From the NCBI GenBank assembly GCA_015152475.1, contig SUTW01000003.1:1-64000 (forward strand): 64,000 nt of DNA, given 5' to 3'. This DNA comes from Cyanobacteria bacterium SIG30 (GTDB lineage Bacteria > Cyanobacteriota > Vampirovibrionia > Gastranaerophilales > Gastranaerophilaceae). Made by a program: the position numbers and the translations under genes. The notes beneath the pieces are model-generated. The model was not told the origin of the DNA, searched no databases, and was given only the letters and a program-made list of their open reading frames with translations. Shown here in pieces: positions 34,490 through 43,658 of the stretch (position 1 is its first letter; the number at the start of each line of letters is the position of its first letter).

Positions 34490-35155
34490 ATGAAAAATGT
34501 TTTTATATTTTTAGGACCTCCAGGCTCAGGTAAAGGAACACAAACTTCAAGATTGGCAAAAGAATTGAATTTTCCACATATCGACACAGGAAGTTTGTTA
34601 AGACAAAATATCAAACAACAAACGCCTTATGGAGTTGAAGCTAAAAAATATATGGACAAAGGTCAATTAGTTCCAATTGAAATTGTACAAAATATTATTT
34701 TTGAAAGACTAAAACAAGAAGATGCTAAAAACGGATACATTTTAGATGGTTATCCAAGAAGCATTGAACAAGCATACGCGCTTGAAAAAATTCATGACAA
34801 TTTAAAAGAATACTGGAATGACGAAGGAGCTAATGTTGTTGCAGTTTATTTTGATGTTCCTAATGAAAAATTAGTAGAAAGACTAGTAAACAGACGTTCT
34901 TGCCCTGCATGTGGTGAAATCTATAATCTTTTGAACAAAAAACCAAAAAATGAAAACTTGTGCGATAAATGCAGTGTTGAATTAATCCAAAGATCAGATG
35001 ATAACGAAGAAACTGCAAAATTAAGATTTGAAACATATAATAAAGAAACAAAACCATTACTTCAATATTTTGAAGACAAAGGTAATTTAAAAACAATAAA
35101 TGCAGATCAAGAAATTGAAGAAGTATGGGTTGAACTTCTTAAGGTTGTTAAATGA
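34490..35155 (+). CDS. adk: Adenylate kinase, zinc-LID type
   Basis: 221 residues, ATP + AMP to 2 ADP. P-loop FLGPPGSGKGTQ, AMP-binding DTGSLLRQNI and LDGYPRS, and a LID domain with four cysteines (CPACGEIYN and CDKC) that hold structural zinc, as in many Gram-positive and cyanobacterial-side enzymes. Its stop overlaps the map start by four bases. Confidence 0.95.
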   Translation: MKNVFIFLGPPGSGKGTQTSRLAKELNFPHIDTGSLLRQNIKQQTPYGVEAKKYMDKGQLVPIEIVQNIIFERLKQEDAKNGYILDGYPRSIEQAYALEKIHDNLKEYWNDEGANVVAVYFDVPNEKLVERLVNRRSCPACGEIYNLLNKKPKNENLCDKCSVELIQRSDDNEETAKLRFETYNKETKPLLQYFEDKGNLKTINADQEIEEVWVELLKVVK

Positions 35156-35898
35156 TACATAAAAAATCAAGAGAAGAAATAAAATTAATGAAAGAAGCTG
35201 GTCGTATTGTGGCACTTGTCCACAATGAAATGAAAAACATTATAAAGCCAGGCATTTCAACTTATGAACTTGATAAAATTGCACATGATATCATAAGAGA
35301 CAACAAAGCATTCCCAACATTTCTTGGCTACAATGGTTTCCCTGCAACAATTTGCGCGTCAATAAACGAACAAGTGGTTCATGGGATTCCATCAAAAGAT
35401 ACCATTTTAAAAGATGGTGATGTCATTTCTATTGATGTTGGCGCAACATTTAAAGGACTCGTTGGTGACGGTGCTTGGACTTATGGCGTTGGCGAAATAA
35501 ATAGTGCGAATCAAAAACTTTTAAACGCAACAGAAGAAGCCTTGATGTCAGCAATTAAAAAAATTAAAAACGGAATTAATTTAGATGAAGTTGTTGGCGA
35601 AATTGAAGACGTTGCAAAAGCAAATAATTTAGGAATAGTTCGTCAGTATGGCGGTCATGGTGTTGGCAGAAATATGCACGAAGAACCATTTGTCTTTAAT
35701 TACAGAACAGGAAGCAAAGTAATTTTAAAATCAAATATGGCTGTTGCGATTGAACCAATGCTTAATTTAGGTTGCGATGATGTGTATGTTCTAGAAGACG
35801 ATTGGACTGTTGTCACAAAAGACCATAAACCATCTGCACATTTTGAACATACAATTCTTGTAACAGATGATGGAGCAGAAATTTTAACAAAAATATAA
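35152..35898 (+). CDS. map: Methionine aminopeptidase, type I
   Basis: 248 residues. Removes the initiator Met from nascent proteins. Metal ligands are in the expected order: Asp in SIDVGATFKGLVGDGAWTY (two Asp), His in GHGVGRNMHEEPFV, Glu in AIEPMLN and Glu in FEHTILVT. HGIPSKDTILKDGDVI is the type I signature. Last gene of the ribosomal block; infA, rpmJ, rpsM and the rest do not follow. Confidence 0.96.
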   Translation: MIHKKSREEIKLMKEAGRIVALVHNEMKNIIKPGISTYELDKIAHDIIRDNKAFPTFLGYNGFPATICASINEQVVHGIPSKDTILKDGDVISIDVGATFKGLVGDGAWTYGVGEINSANQKLLNATEEALMSAIKKIKNGINLDEVVGEIEDVAKANNLGIVRQYGGHGVGRNMHEEPFVFNYRTGSKVILKSNMAVAIEPMLNLGCDDVYVLEDDWTVVTKDHKPSAHFEHTILVTDDGAEILTKI

Positions 35899-35936
35899 AC
35901 AGACATGAGCCAAATCACATCTGTTTAATTTTATTT
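35897..35936. terminator. Weak hairpin between convergent map and mtnA
   Basis: AAACAGA / TCTGTTT separated by a large loop, followed on the plus strand by AATTTTATTTTT. Probably ends the ribosomal transcript. Confidence 0.4.
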
Positions 35937-35943
35937 TTGCTAT

Positions 35944-36972
35944 TTAAAAAATTGATTTAAGATTATCTGGTGCAATTACGCCACATTCAGTAATAATACC
36001 TGTTATAAGTTCATTTGGCGTAACGTCAAATGAAGGATTTATAACTTTAACGCCTTCTGCACAAATTCTTTTACCATTAACAATGGTAACTTCTTCTTCA
36101 CTACGTAATTCTATAGGAATTTCAGCTCCACTTTTAATCGACATATCAATTGTTGATTTTGGTGCCGCAATATAAAAAGGCACATTATAATGTTTTGCAA
36201 CAATAGCTAATGTACACGTACCTATTTTATTTGCGCTATCACCATTTGCAGCAATTCTATCTGCACCTGTTATAACAACATCAATCATTCCTTTTGACAT
36301 AAAATAAGCACACATACCATCTGTAAGCAAAGTTGTATCAATTCCGTCTCTTACAAGTTCGTAAGTTGTAATTCTTGCACCTTGTCCTCTTGGACGGGTT
36401 TCATCTGCAAAAACTTTAATTGTTTTGTCTTTTTCAAATGCACTACGAACAACACCAAGTGCTGTACCCCAACCAACAGTTGCAAGAGCACCTGCGTTGC
36501 AATGAGTTAAAATTGTTGCTCCAAGTGGCACAATTTCGGCACCATAATAACCAATTTTTTTATTTATCTCAATATCTTCATCTTCCAATTTAATACTGTT
36601 TTCAATGAGGGCTTCAACCGTTCCGTCAACAGAAGTTTCTTTTTTAATTATTTCTCTTTGTCTGTCTATTGCCCACATAAGATTAACGGCCGTTGGACGA
36701 GAAGATGCCAAATAATCACAACCTTCAAGCAATTCTGCTTTAAAAGTTGCATAATCAACTTTTGAATTTTTAAGTTCAAGCGCTTTTAAATTAACACCAT
36801 GAGCTCCTGCAATACCAATAGCTGGCGCACCTCTGACTATCATTGTTTTAATTGCATCATACATCATTGAAGTTGATGTTATATTAATTTTTTTATATTC
36901 ATAAGGCAAAAGTGTTTGATCAAGCATTCTTGAAACATTTTCACCTTTTACCCACTCGATTGTCTTTTCCAT
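35944..36972 (-). CDS. mtnA: Methylthioribose-1-phosphate isomerase
   Basis: 342 residues, eIF2B-like fold. Isomerises 5-methylthioribose-1-phosphate to the ribulose form in methionine salvage. Signatures: MIVRGAPAIGIAGAHGV, catalytic Cys in THCNAGALATVGWGTALGV, DETRPRGQGARITTYEL, and catalytic Asp in ITGADRIAANGDSANKIGTC. No other methionine-salvage gene is nearby. It directly follows the 143-residue membrane protein gene with no gap. Confidence 0.93.
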   Translation of the reverse strand: MEKTIEWVKGENVSRMLDQTLLPYEYKKINITSTSMMYDAIKTMIVRGAPAIGIAGAHGVNLKALELKNSKVDYATFKAELLEGCDYLASSRPTAVNLMWAIDRQREIIKKETSVDGTVEALIENSIKLEDEDIEINKKIGYYGAEIVPLGATILTHCNAGALATVGWGTALGVVRSAFEKDKTIKVFADETRPRGQGARITTYELVRDGIDTTLLTDGMCAYFMSKGMIDVVITGADRIAANGDSANKIGTCTLAIVAKHYNVPFYIAAPKSTIDMSIKSGAEIPIELRSEEEVTIVNGKRICAEGVKVINPSFDVTPNELITGIITECGVIAPDNLKSIF

Positions 36973-37404
36973 TTATTTTCCCTTTCTAAGTATATCAAAA
37001 TATTGAAGAGCCATAAGACTAACTGCATTGGTTGAAGCACAAACAATTGCAACAACAATTATTATAAGAATAAAAAGCCAAATAGCCTGAAAATTCAAAA
37101 GATATGGAATGCCATAATTGTAATATGATTTAAAAATAAAACTTAAAACAAGTACGCAGGGAATAAAAACAACAATAAAGCCCACAAAAGAAGCAAAACC
37201 CAAAACGCCACCTGTTATCATTGTTGTTTTATAATCCGTAAGTTCAAATTTAGTTAATTTTCTATAATATAAAATTGAACAAATTGAACTCAATAAAAAT
37301 AAAGCAACTAGAACATAAAAAATTGTATAAGGCACAAGTGCAACAACGCCAAAAATTAAGCCCAAAAATGTTGTTATTTTTAATAATTCTTTTGTTAAAT
37401 TCAT
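36973..37404 (-). CDS. Small four-helix membrane protein, unknown
   Basis: 143 residues with four clear hydrophobic helices (about 11-35, 38-50, 66-95, 108-130) and little else. No family is recognised. It overlaps ruvC upstream by four bases and ends one base before mtnA starts, so the three genes are probably co-transcribed. Confidence 0.65.
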   Translation of the reverse strand: MNLTKELLKITTFLGLIFGVVALVPYTIFYVLVALFLLSSICSILYYRKLTKFELTDYKTTMITGGVLGFASFVGFIVVFIPCVLVLSFIFKSYYNYGIPYLLNFQAIWLFILIIIVVAIVCASTNAVSLMALQYFDILRKGK

Positions 37405-37874
37405 AAACGGCTCCTGTCATGACAAATCGCAATTGCAATAGCATCAATTGTATCGTCTAATTTAATTTCATGTTTTAATTCAATTGTTCTTCTTACCATA
37501 TCTTCAACAAATTTTTTATCGGCTCTGCCGGAACCTGTCAAAACCTGCTTGACAACCATTGGCGTATATTCAAAAACTTCAATATTGCATTTTTCAAGAG
37601 CCGATAAAATAACACCTCTTGCCTGAGCAACAGGTATTATTGTTTTTTGGTTTTTAAAGAAAAATAATTGTTCAATAGACGCCACATCGGGCTCAAATTT
37701 ATTGCAAATAGTTAAAATATCTTCATAAATTTCAAGCAATCTTTTTGGTGTTTTATCAGTTTTTTTAGTTTGTATTGAACCAGAACACACTAAATCATAA
37801 CTGCCGTCTTGAAGAACATCAATAACGCCATAGCCTGTAATTTGTATTCCTGGGTCAATTCCAATAATTCTCAT
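37401..37874 (-). CDS. ruvC: Holliday junction resolvase RuvC
   Basis: 157 residues, the normal length. RNase H-like fold with catalytic Asp in IIGIDPGIQITGYG, Glu in SIEQLFFFKN, and the C-terminal acidic pair in LDDTIDAIAIAICH. The AQARGVILSAL helix is also conserved. Cuts four-way junctions with RuvAB. First gene of the ruvC-membrane protein-mtnA run. Confidence 0.94.
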   Translation of the reverse strand: MRIIGIDPGIQITGYGVIDVLQDGSYDLVCSGSIQTKKTDKTPKRLLEIYEDILTICNKFEPDVASIEQLFFFKNQKTIIPVAQARGVILSALEKCNIEVFEYTPMVVKQVLTGSGRADKKFVEDMVRRTIELKHEIKLDDTIDAIAIAICHDRSRL

Positions 37875-37923
37875 AACAATAATTATAACTTAGTTAATAA
37901 TGTTTGCAAATCTAAAATTTTTA

Positions 37924-37952
37924 TTGATATTTAATAGCTTTTAATATACAAT
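37924..37952 (+). promoter_or_regulatory. Predicted promoter of the SLH-domain protein gene
   Basis: -35 TTGATA (37924-37929), 17-bp spacer, -10 TACAAT (37947-37952). A strong AAGGAG site lies just before the ATG at 38011. Confidence 0.55.
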
Positions 37953-38010
37953 TCATATATAAAATTTTCGGGAATTATAGTAACAAGATTAAGGATAAGG
38001 AGAAAACTTA

Positions 38011-39285
38011 ATGAAAACTATGAAAAAGGTATTATTGTTACTTGTTGCAATGGGGTTATTTATGACTTCTTCATTTGCAAAAGAACAATCTTCTTTCAGC
38101 GATGTTGATGCTAACTATTGGGCATTCACTGAAATCAATGCTATTGTTCAAGATGGCGTTATGACTGCGAAAGACGGTGCTTTTAATCCAGAAGCATCAG
38201 TTAGCAGAATCTGCTTTGTAACAAGCCTATTAAAAGTGTTGGGTCATGACAACACAGTTATCACAGTAAAAAACACTTTTAAAGATGTAACTGATAAAAC
38301 AAAAGGCTATGATGAAATTTTAAAATCAAAACAATTAGGTCTTGTTTACGGTTACCCATCAGGCAATTTCTTACCTGAAAGAAAAATGACAAAAGCAGAA
38401 GTTACTTCTGTAATGAGCCACATTACAAAAGACGCTGTTAGCGACGTTAAAGTTTTAGATAAATTCGCTGACAAAAATGAAATTCCTGCTTGGGACAAAG
38501 TTCAATACGCAAAAGCGGTTGGTTTAGATTTATATGTAAACTACCCAGATGTATTAAAATTTGAACCAAACAGAGAAATCACAAGAGCTGAAGTTGCAGT
38601 ATTATTGTACAAATTAAGAAATTCTTTAGGCTTAGTAAAAGACCAATACAAAGGTGATGGTATTCTTGGAACAGAACACCTAAATGTTTCTAAAAAAGCT
38701 GAAGACAATACTGTTTTAATTACAGCAGATGGCAAAATCATCAAAAAAGGCAACATCTTGGAAGCTCAATTTGATGAATTATACAAATCTAAAAAATCAA
38801 ATGCAGGCGATGTTGTTTCATTTGTATTCGACAAAGATGTTTACACTAAAGAAGGTACTTTGGTAATCCCTGCAGGTTCAAAATTATATGGTACAGTTAC
38901 AGAAATCATACCAACAAAATGGTTCAACAAAAATGCAAGAGTTGGTGTTTTATTTGATAAATTAGTTTTACCAAATGGCAAAGAAATTGCATTCAAAGGT
39001 GTACCATTCACAAAAGATAACTACTTAAAAGAAGGTGCTTGGGAAACAGCTGGTAAAATCAGTGCATACACATTAGGTGGTGCAGTGATTGGTGGCGGTA
39101 TCGGTACTGCCGTTGGTGTTCCAAATGACCAAAAATATTTAAATGAAGGTCTTGGAATTGGTATCCCAGTTGGCGCAGGCGTTGGTCTTGTAGCAGGTTT
39201 AGTAACTAAAGGTCTTAACTTCGTAGGACACGAAGGTGAAGATGTTCTTATTTACTTACTTGAAGACGTAGTTGTTTGTGACTAA
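38011..39285 (+). CDS. SLH-domain exported protein with C-terminal glycine-zipper region
   Basis: 424 residues. Signal peptide (about 1-23, ending SSFAKE), then about two to three S-layer-homology units (residues 27-210) with FSDVDANYWAFTEINAI, FKDVTDK and FADKNEIPAWDKVQYAK and ITRAEVAVLLYKL marks. SLH units bind pyruvylated or other secondary wall glycans. The C-terminal half is beta-rich (KGNILEAQFDELYKS, AGSKLYGTVTEI) and then has a Gly-rich membrane-like segment GGAVIGGGIGTAVGV and GIPVGAGVGLVAGLV. It may link outer membrane and peptidoglycan. Codon use is biased and RBS strong, so it may be abundant. A clear terminator follows. Confidence 0.82.
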   Translation: MKTMKKVLLLLVAMGLFMTSSFAKEQSSFSDVDANYWAFTEINAIVQDGVMTAKDGAFNPEASVSRICFVTSLLKVLGHDNTVITVKNTFKDVTDKTKGYDEILKSKQLGLVYGYPSGNFLPERKMTKAEVTSVMSHITKDAVSDVKVLDKFADKNEIPAWDKVQYAKAVGLDLYVNYPDVLKFEPNREITRAEVAVLLYKLRNSLGLVKDQYKGDGILGTEHLNVSKKAEDNTVLITADGKIIKKGNILEAQFDELYKSKKSNAGDVVSFVFDKDVYTKEGTLVIPAGSKLYGTVTEIIPTKWFNKNARVGVLFDKLVLPNGKEIAFKGVPFTKDNYLKEGAWETAGKISAYTLGGAVIGGGIGTAVGVPNDQKYLNEGLGIGIPVGAGVGLVAGLVTKGLNFVGHEGEDVLIYLLEDVVVCD

Positions 39286-39301
39286 TAAGCAATATACTAA
39301 A

Positions 39302-39331
39302 AAAATCGCCCTTAGGAATAAGGGCGATTTT
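39302..39331 (+). terminator. Terminator of the SLH-domain protein gene
   Basis: AAAATCGCCCTTA / TAAGGGCGATTTT with a short loop and a T run, 17 bases after the stop. Confidence 0.9.
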
Positions 39332-39418
39332 TTATTGAGAATTTTTACATCAAACACATTATTGACTACTTTGTTTAAAAAATATAGAATTGTTAAATCA
39401 GAATAGTGGAGAAATATC

Positions 39419-39850
39419 ATGAAAAAAAATTTAATCGCACTTAGCTTGTTATTATCTTTAACAATTAGTTATGGTTACTGTGAAAGCACAGTATTTGATT
39501 CATATACAACAGATGCACAAGAAATACAAAAAATTGATATTTCACCAGTAAAAACAAATGTTGGCGAAAAAATCGAAGGGAATGTAGCCCAAACATCACA
39601 AAAAATGGGCCAAATACAAAATGAAAATTTTGAAGCAGCAATTCAAAGTCTTGATGCTGCACAAGTTGAAATAAGGGATGAATTAGCTCAATACACTCAA
39701 AAATATAATGACGCAAAAGCAAGATATGACATTGCAAAAGAAGAATGCAAAGCATTAAAAAAACAAATTAATGCAATTAAAAGAAAAATCAAACACATAG
39801 AAAGAACAAAGAATAATATCAGCAAAAATTTTGTTAAATACTATGAATAA
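39419..39850 (+). CDS. Exported coiled-coil protein, unknown
   Basis: 143 residues. Signal peptide (Lys-rich start, hydrophobic 6-17, ending YGYCES), then a Gln/Asn/Glu-rich region and a long predicted helix with Lys/Glu heptads (about residues 72-140). No known domain. Located after the SLH protein and convergent with the phosphoesterase gene, three bases apart. Confidence 0.7.
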   Translation: MKKNLIALSLLLSLTISYGYCESTVFDSYTTDAQEIQKIDISPVKTNVGEKIEGNVAQTSQKMGQIQNENFEAAIQSLDAAQVEIRDELAQYTQKYNDAKARYDIAKEECKALKKQINAIKRKIKHIERTKNNISKNFVKYYE

Positions 39851-39852
39851 AA

Positions 39853-41637
39853 CTAACTTACGCTATTGTCGAATTTAATTCTTTCTTCTTGATGTTTTGG
39901 TTTGATAGTAATTTTGTAATCATTTTCTTGAAGATATTTTACAAAAAGACTATTATATGTTTGCATAATTGATTTAAATTTGCCTCTTACGAGTTTTGGA
40001 TATTTAATATCGTTCTTTTTAAGATATTTGTCGGCTAATGCAATTTTATAATCCTCTTCAAAAGAAATAGGTTCAAAAATTGTGCCGTTATTTTTTCTTA
40101 TTCTTATATATTTTTGAATTTCATATAGTTCCACATGGTCTTTATAATCACAAATTTTCTTGATGCCGTCTTTATCAATTTTAATATCTGACCAGTGTAT
40201 AATTGTGTTACGCGTAGGGTCTTTTAAGTTATCTCTAATATTTTCTAAAATTATTCCACAAAGTTCTTCACCTGTAACTTTTCCAACTTTAATGTCAGAA
40301 AGATTTTCTGAAACACCATCGAAAACTTTTAAAATGTCCATATTGTTTGAACCATCCTGAATACCGCCCCTTATTACAGAAGATTGAATACCGACTGCTG
40401 CTAAATCAGAATGTTCTGTTGTGTTAACAATGGTTTTCTTAATAGCACTTGTCAAGAAATTGGCTAAATAGCTATTTGAAAACCTTATACTTGGTTTATA
40501 ATCCAGTGATACTTCTAGGCCATTTCTTGGTTGAACAACTTTTAAAATTGGGTCATAATCGTCAGAATAAGTTTGAGTCAACAAACGTTGAAGCGAATTT
40601 TCTTTTCTTGTGTATTTTTCAAGCCTATATTCTTCAGAACAATAAACTCTTGCTTCTCTTTCATCAATAAGACCATCGTCACCTATCATAATTGAAATTG
40701 ATTTTGCAATATTATTATCCATACCCAAAGATGAAATAATTGTGCCTTTACCTGATGTTGTTGCAATATCGTGTTTGTGGCCATCTAATATTTCATTTAT
40801 ACCAGGAACTTCATCTCTCAAAATTTTTGATAATTTTGTTCCCATATGTGATGCAACAATAACAATTCCGTTTGGATGTTCTTTTTTGAAACTATCAACT
40901 TCTTTTTTAATTGCAGAAACAGTATTTTTTATATCTTCCTTATTCATTTTTGTATCTTTTTTACTGTTTGAATCAGAAAAAGCAGTTCCTTTAACTAAAC
41001 CTGGGTTATAAAAATCCATAGCAGGTATAGTAGCACCTAAAACTAAAAGATGGTGTTTAAGATTTGGGTCTTTATCATCATCAATTTCGTACCTTTTAGA
41101 AGTTACAAATTTTTTACCATCTTCTGCAACAGTATTAAATAATGGAGAATTTTTCCTATCCACATTTGTCATCACAACTGTCATTCCACTTGTATTTTGT
41201 GCAAGTTTATAAAACATTTCATCCCCACCATCAAAACAATGGTTACCAGGAGTATACAAAGCATCAAAATTCGCTTTTAAATCACTAGCAATACCATTTG
41301 CTCTTGCACGTTGGTTCATTTCAAAACATTCAGTATTCGCAACTTTTTTAATTTTATCAATAAATTTACTCAAAAATTCACTTTGGACTTCACCATTTGT
41401 CTTGTCAGGATAAGATAAGAAACCTTTTTTGGAAGGGTTCATAAAAAAGTCACCAACGTTGATATATAAATTTAAAGTACTGGCTTCATCAGCCTTTTGA
41501 AAAATATCTTCCCTGTTTTGTTTAATGGCATTATATAAATCAGGCAAGTTATTTAAGTTGCCGTGGTTATCTGAATTGGCAACAATATTAATTCTAGCAC
41601 CTGTAAAATAATTTTGCGAAATCTTTGAAATATTCAT
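39853..41637 (-). CDS. Calcineurin-type phosphoesterase / 5'-nucleotidase-like protein with N-terminal F-T-G motif
   Basis: 594 residues. The metallophosphoesterase core is visible: SDNHGN (position of the D-x-H motif), VGDFF, GNHCFDGGD, VASHMG, and DGHKHD, in the family's order. The C-terminal part (about residues 340-500) resembles the 5'-nucleotidase substrate-binding domain with SNSYLANFLTSAIKK and GIQSSVIRGGIQDG. The first residues read NYFTGA (Phe11-Thr-Gly13), a motif shared with other orphan proteins here, and there is no ordinary signal peptide. The substrate is unknown; nucleotide or sugar-phosphate ester is likely from the family. Confidence 0.8.
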   Translation of the reverse strand: MNISKISQNYFTGARINIVANSDNHGNLNNLPDLYNAIKQNREDIFQKADEASTLNLYINVGDFFMNPSKKGFLSYPDKTNGEVQSEFLSKFIDKIKKVANTECFEMNQRARANGIASDLKANFDALYTPGNHCFDGGDEMFYKLAQNTSGMTVVMTNVDRKNSPLFNTVAEDGKKFVTSKRYEIDDDKDPNLKHHLLVLGATIPAMDFYNPGLVKGTAFSDSNSKKDTKMNKEDIKNTVSAIKKEVDSFKKEHPNGIVIVASHMGTKLSKILRDEVPGINEILDGHKHDIATTSGKGTIISSLGMDNNIAKSISIMIGDDGLIDEREARVYCSEEYRLEKYTRKENSLQRLLTQTYSDDYDPILKVVQPRNGLEVSLDYKPSIRFSNSYLANFLTSAIKKTIVNTTEHSDLAAVGIQSSVIRGGIQDGSNNMDILKVFDGVSENLSDIKVGKVTGEELCGIILENIRDNLKDPTRNTIIHWSDIKIDKDGIKKICDYKDHVELYEIQKYIRIRKNNGTIFEPISFEEDYKIALADKYLKKNDIKYPKLVRGKFKSIMQTYNSLFVKYLQENDYKITIKPKHQEERIKFDNSVS

Positions 41638-41707
41638 TATGACCTCAATACAATTAATTGTTCATATAAAAAACATGAACAATATTTTTTTTGTTAGTCA
41701 AAATACG

Positions 41708-43081
41708 TTAAAGATTAACACCAGCAGTTGCTTTATAAAGCCCAATTTGGTCAATATAAGTATCAATTTTGCTTGAAGTTACCATTTTTTCTATAACCAA
41801 AAGGCTTTCTTTTCTTTGGATTAAATCCAGATAAGATATAACGCCGCTTTCGTATTTAAGTTCGCTATATTCGAAATCTTTATTTTCCATATTTAATGCT
41901 TTTAAATTATTTTGATATTTTTCATCATCAAGCTTTAAACTAGAAAGAGCATCGTTCACCTCTTGAATAGAAGTTAAATTGGTTTTATAGTAATTTTGCA
42001 ATACTTCTTCGTATCTGCTTTTTTGAATTTTTAAATTTGCAATTCTTTTGCCACCTGTGAAAACTGGCAACATTCCGCTTAAACCAAGTCCCGCAAGAGC
42101 ATTTGTCCAGTTCATTGAATTAAAGCCCATTAAAGAAGTAACCGAAAAGTTAATTAATCCTGCAATATCGATTGTTGGCAAGAATTCTTTTTTTGCAACT
42201 CTAACATCAATTTTTGCTTTTTCTAAAAGCTTTTGCGCTGCAAGATAATCAGGTCTTTCAACGATAACTTCTGATGAAATTGTTTCTGGAATTGCTTTGT
42301 TTTCAGCAATTGAATCATAAGAAATTCTTTTGATTTGTGATGAATTATTTGGTGTTTCGCCAATTAAAACACAAAAAGCATTAAGTGCGCTTTCGCGAGC
42401 TTTTTTCAAATCTTGCATATCAGAAACTGCAAAAATATATGCCTTTTCAGCTCTTAACATATCTGCAGTTGAAACAATTCCTTCTTGGTTACTAAGTTTC
42501 ATTAGTTCAAATATTTTTTCTCTATTTGTTATAAGTTCATTTTGCAAATCAATAATTTTATCTAATTTAACAATATTGTAATATAAAGTTCCAACAGCAC
42601 CCGCAACAGTCAAATGTGCAGATTTTTCTTGTAATTTAGCAGCCTCGTAAGCTTTTTTCATAGCTCTTGTTTTATCTCTATTTTTTAGAAATATATCAAG
42701 CTCATAACTTGCAATTAAAGGAACAGAGAAAAATCCTTCCGTACTTGTCATGCCGGGAATCTTAGCTAATAGTGGAGTTGCGCCAACAGATAAAGTTGGA
42801 AGCTCACTACCTAATTGAATATTTGTTGCTTGGCGAGCTTGCTCAACTCTTTGTGTTGCAATTTTTAAATCATGGTTATTTTCGACAGCCTTAACAATAT
42901 ATTCTTCTAAATATTCATCAGAAAAACCTTTCCACCAATCTAAATTGACATAATCCATTTTGCTTTCTTGTTTTTTTGCTCTGGCTTTATTGTTTTCAAT
43001 AGCAAAAACTGAAGTAAAAATATTAATATTTAAAATACTTAAAATTAGTGTTAATGCTGTAATTTTTCTGATATTCATCAC
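41708..43081 (-). CDS. Outer-membrane efflux channel protein (TolC/NodT type)
   Basis: 457 residues. Signal peptide (about 1-28, ending SVFA), then the OMF fold of two repeated helical hairpins: WWKGFSDEYLEEYIVKAVENNHD, QRVEQARQATNI, AELPTL-type early strand, and the later GMLPVFTGGKRIANLKIQK turn. No lipobox cysteine. It forms the outer-membrane exit duct. It is transcribed divergently from the marR-emrA-emrB genes over a 103-base region with two palindromes, so all four genes are probably under the same MarR control. Confidence 0.88.
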   Translation of the reverse strand: MMNIRKITALTLILSILNINIFTSVFAIENNKARAKKQESKMDYVNLDWWKGFSDEYLEEYIVKAVENNHDLKIATQRVEQARQATNIQLGSELPTLSVGATPLLAKIPGMTSTEGFFSVPLIASYELDIFLKNRDKTRAMKKAYEAAKLQEKSAHLTVAGAVGTLYYNIVKLDKIIDLQNELITNREKIFELMKLSNQEGIVSTADMLRAEKAYIFAVSDMQDLKKARESALNAFCVLIGETPNNSSQIKRISYDSIAENKAIPETISSEVIVERPDYLAAQKLLEKAKIDVRVAKKEFLPTIDIAGLINFSVTSLMGFNSMNWTNALAGLGLSGMLPVFTGGKRIANLKIQKSRYEEVLQNYYKTNLTSIQEVNDALSSLKLDDEKYQNNLKALNMENKDFEYSELKYESGVISYLDLIQRKESLLVIEKMVTSSKIDTYIDQIGLYKATAGVNL

Positions 43082-43115
43082 TTATTCCTTATTATAACTT
43101 GCATTTAATTAAGTA

Positions 43116-43129
43116 ATATGCTAGCATAT
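43116..43129. promoter_or_regulatory. Palindrome ATATGCTAGCATAT, candidate regulator site
   Basis: A perfect 14-bp palindrome in the divergent region between the efflux channel and marR genes, centred 18 bp from the second palindrome. Confidence 0.55.
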
Positions 43130-43132
43130 ATC

Positions 43133-43148
43133 TGTTGCAAATGCAACA
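43133..43148. promoter_or_regulatory. Inverted repeat TGTTGCA-AA-TGCAACA, candidate MarR operator
   Basis: Two perfect 7-bp arms around AA, in the 103-bp divergent region. The dyad suits a winged-helix MarR dimer, and MarR proteins usually bind their own divergent promoter. Confidence 0.65.
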
Positions 43149-43184
43149 TGTTTTTAAAACAACATAAAAAGGGGCTTTAAGAAA

Positions 43185-43649
43185 GTGTCTAAAGAAGAGA
43201 AAAAGCTTACAAAAACGCTGTTTTATGAAATTGAACAAACAGCAAAATATTTTAAATTTTTAATAGCACAACTATTCGATAAATTTGAAATAAAGATACC
43301 AATCGAAAAATACGTTGTTATGGAAATTTTGGTAGAAGAAAAAGAATTATGCCAAAGAGATATAGCAAAAAAAATATTAAGAGATAGAGCAAATACGGGG
43401 AAAATCCTAGCATCTCTTGAACAGGAAAATTACATTGAAAGATTTATTGATACAAAATGTGGAAGATTGGTTAAAAAAATCAAATTAACAAAAAAGGGAG
43501 AAGATTTCTTAGGTGAAATTAATACAAAACTTTCAGATGTGAAACAATATTTCGAATGTGAATTAATGAGAGAAGAAAGAACAAAAATAATCGAGTCTTT
43601 AAGAAAAATGCGAATGTTTATGAAGGAAAATGTAGAAATTAAAATATAG
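43185..43649 (+). CDS. MarR-family transcriptional regulator
   Basis: 154 residues, GTG start. Winged helix-turn-helix: CQRDIAKKILRDRANTGKILASLEQENYIERF contains helix-turn-helix and the start of the wing, then DTKCGRLVKKIKLTKKGEDFL. Flanking helices would form the dimer. It is expected to repress the adjacent efflux genes until a ligand binds. It is followed nine bases later by the EmrA-like gene. Confidence 0.88.
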   Translation: MSKEEKKLTKTLFYEIEQTAKYFKFLIAQLFDKFEIKIPIEKYVVMEILVEEKELCQRDIAKKILRDRANTGKILASLEQENYIERFIDTKCGRLVKKIKLTKKGEDFLGEINTKLSDVKQYFECELMREERTKIIESLRKMRMFMKENVEIKI

Positions 43650-43658
43650 GAGAAAATA

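Noticed and set aside
38011-39285. SLH protein as an OprB-type cyanobacterial porin
   Set aside because: The SLH part fits, but the C-terminal half is too short and too Gly-rich for a 16-strand porin barrel.
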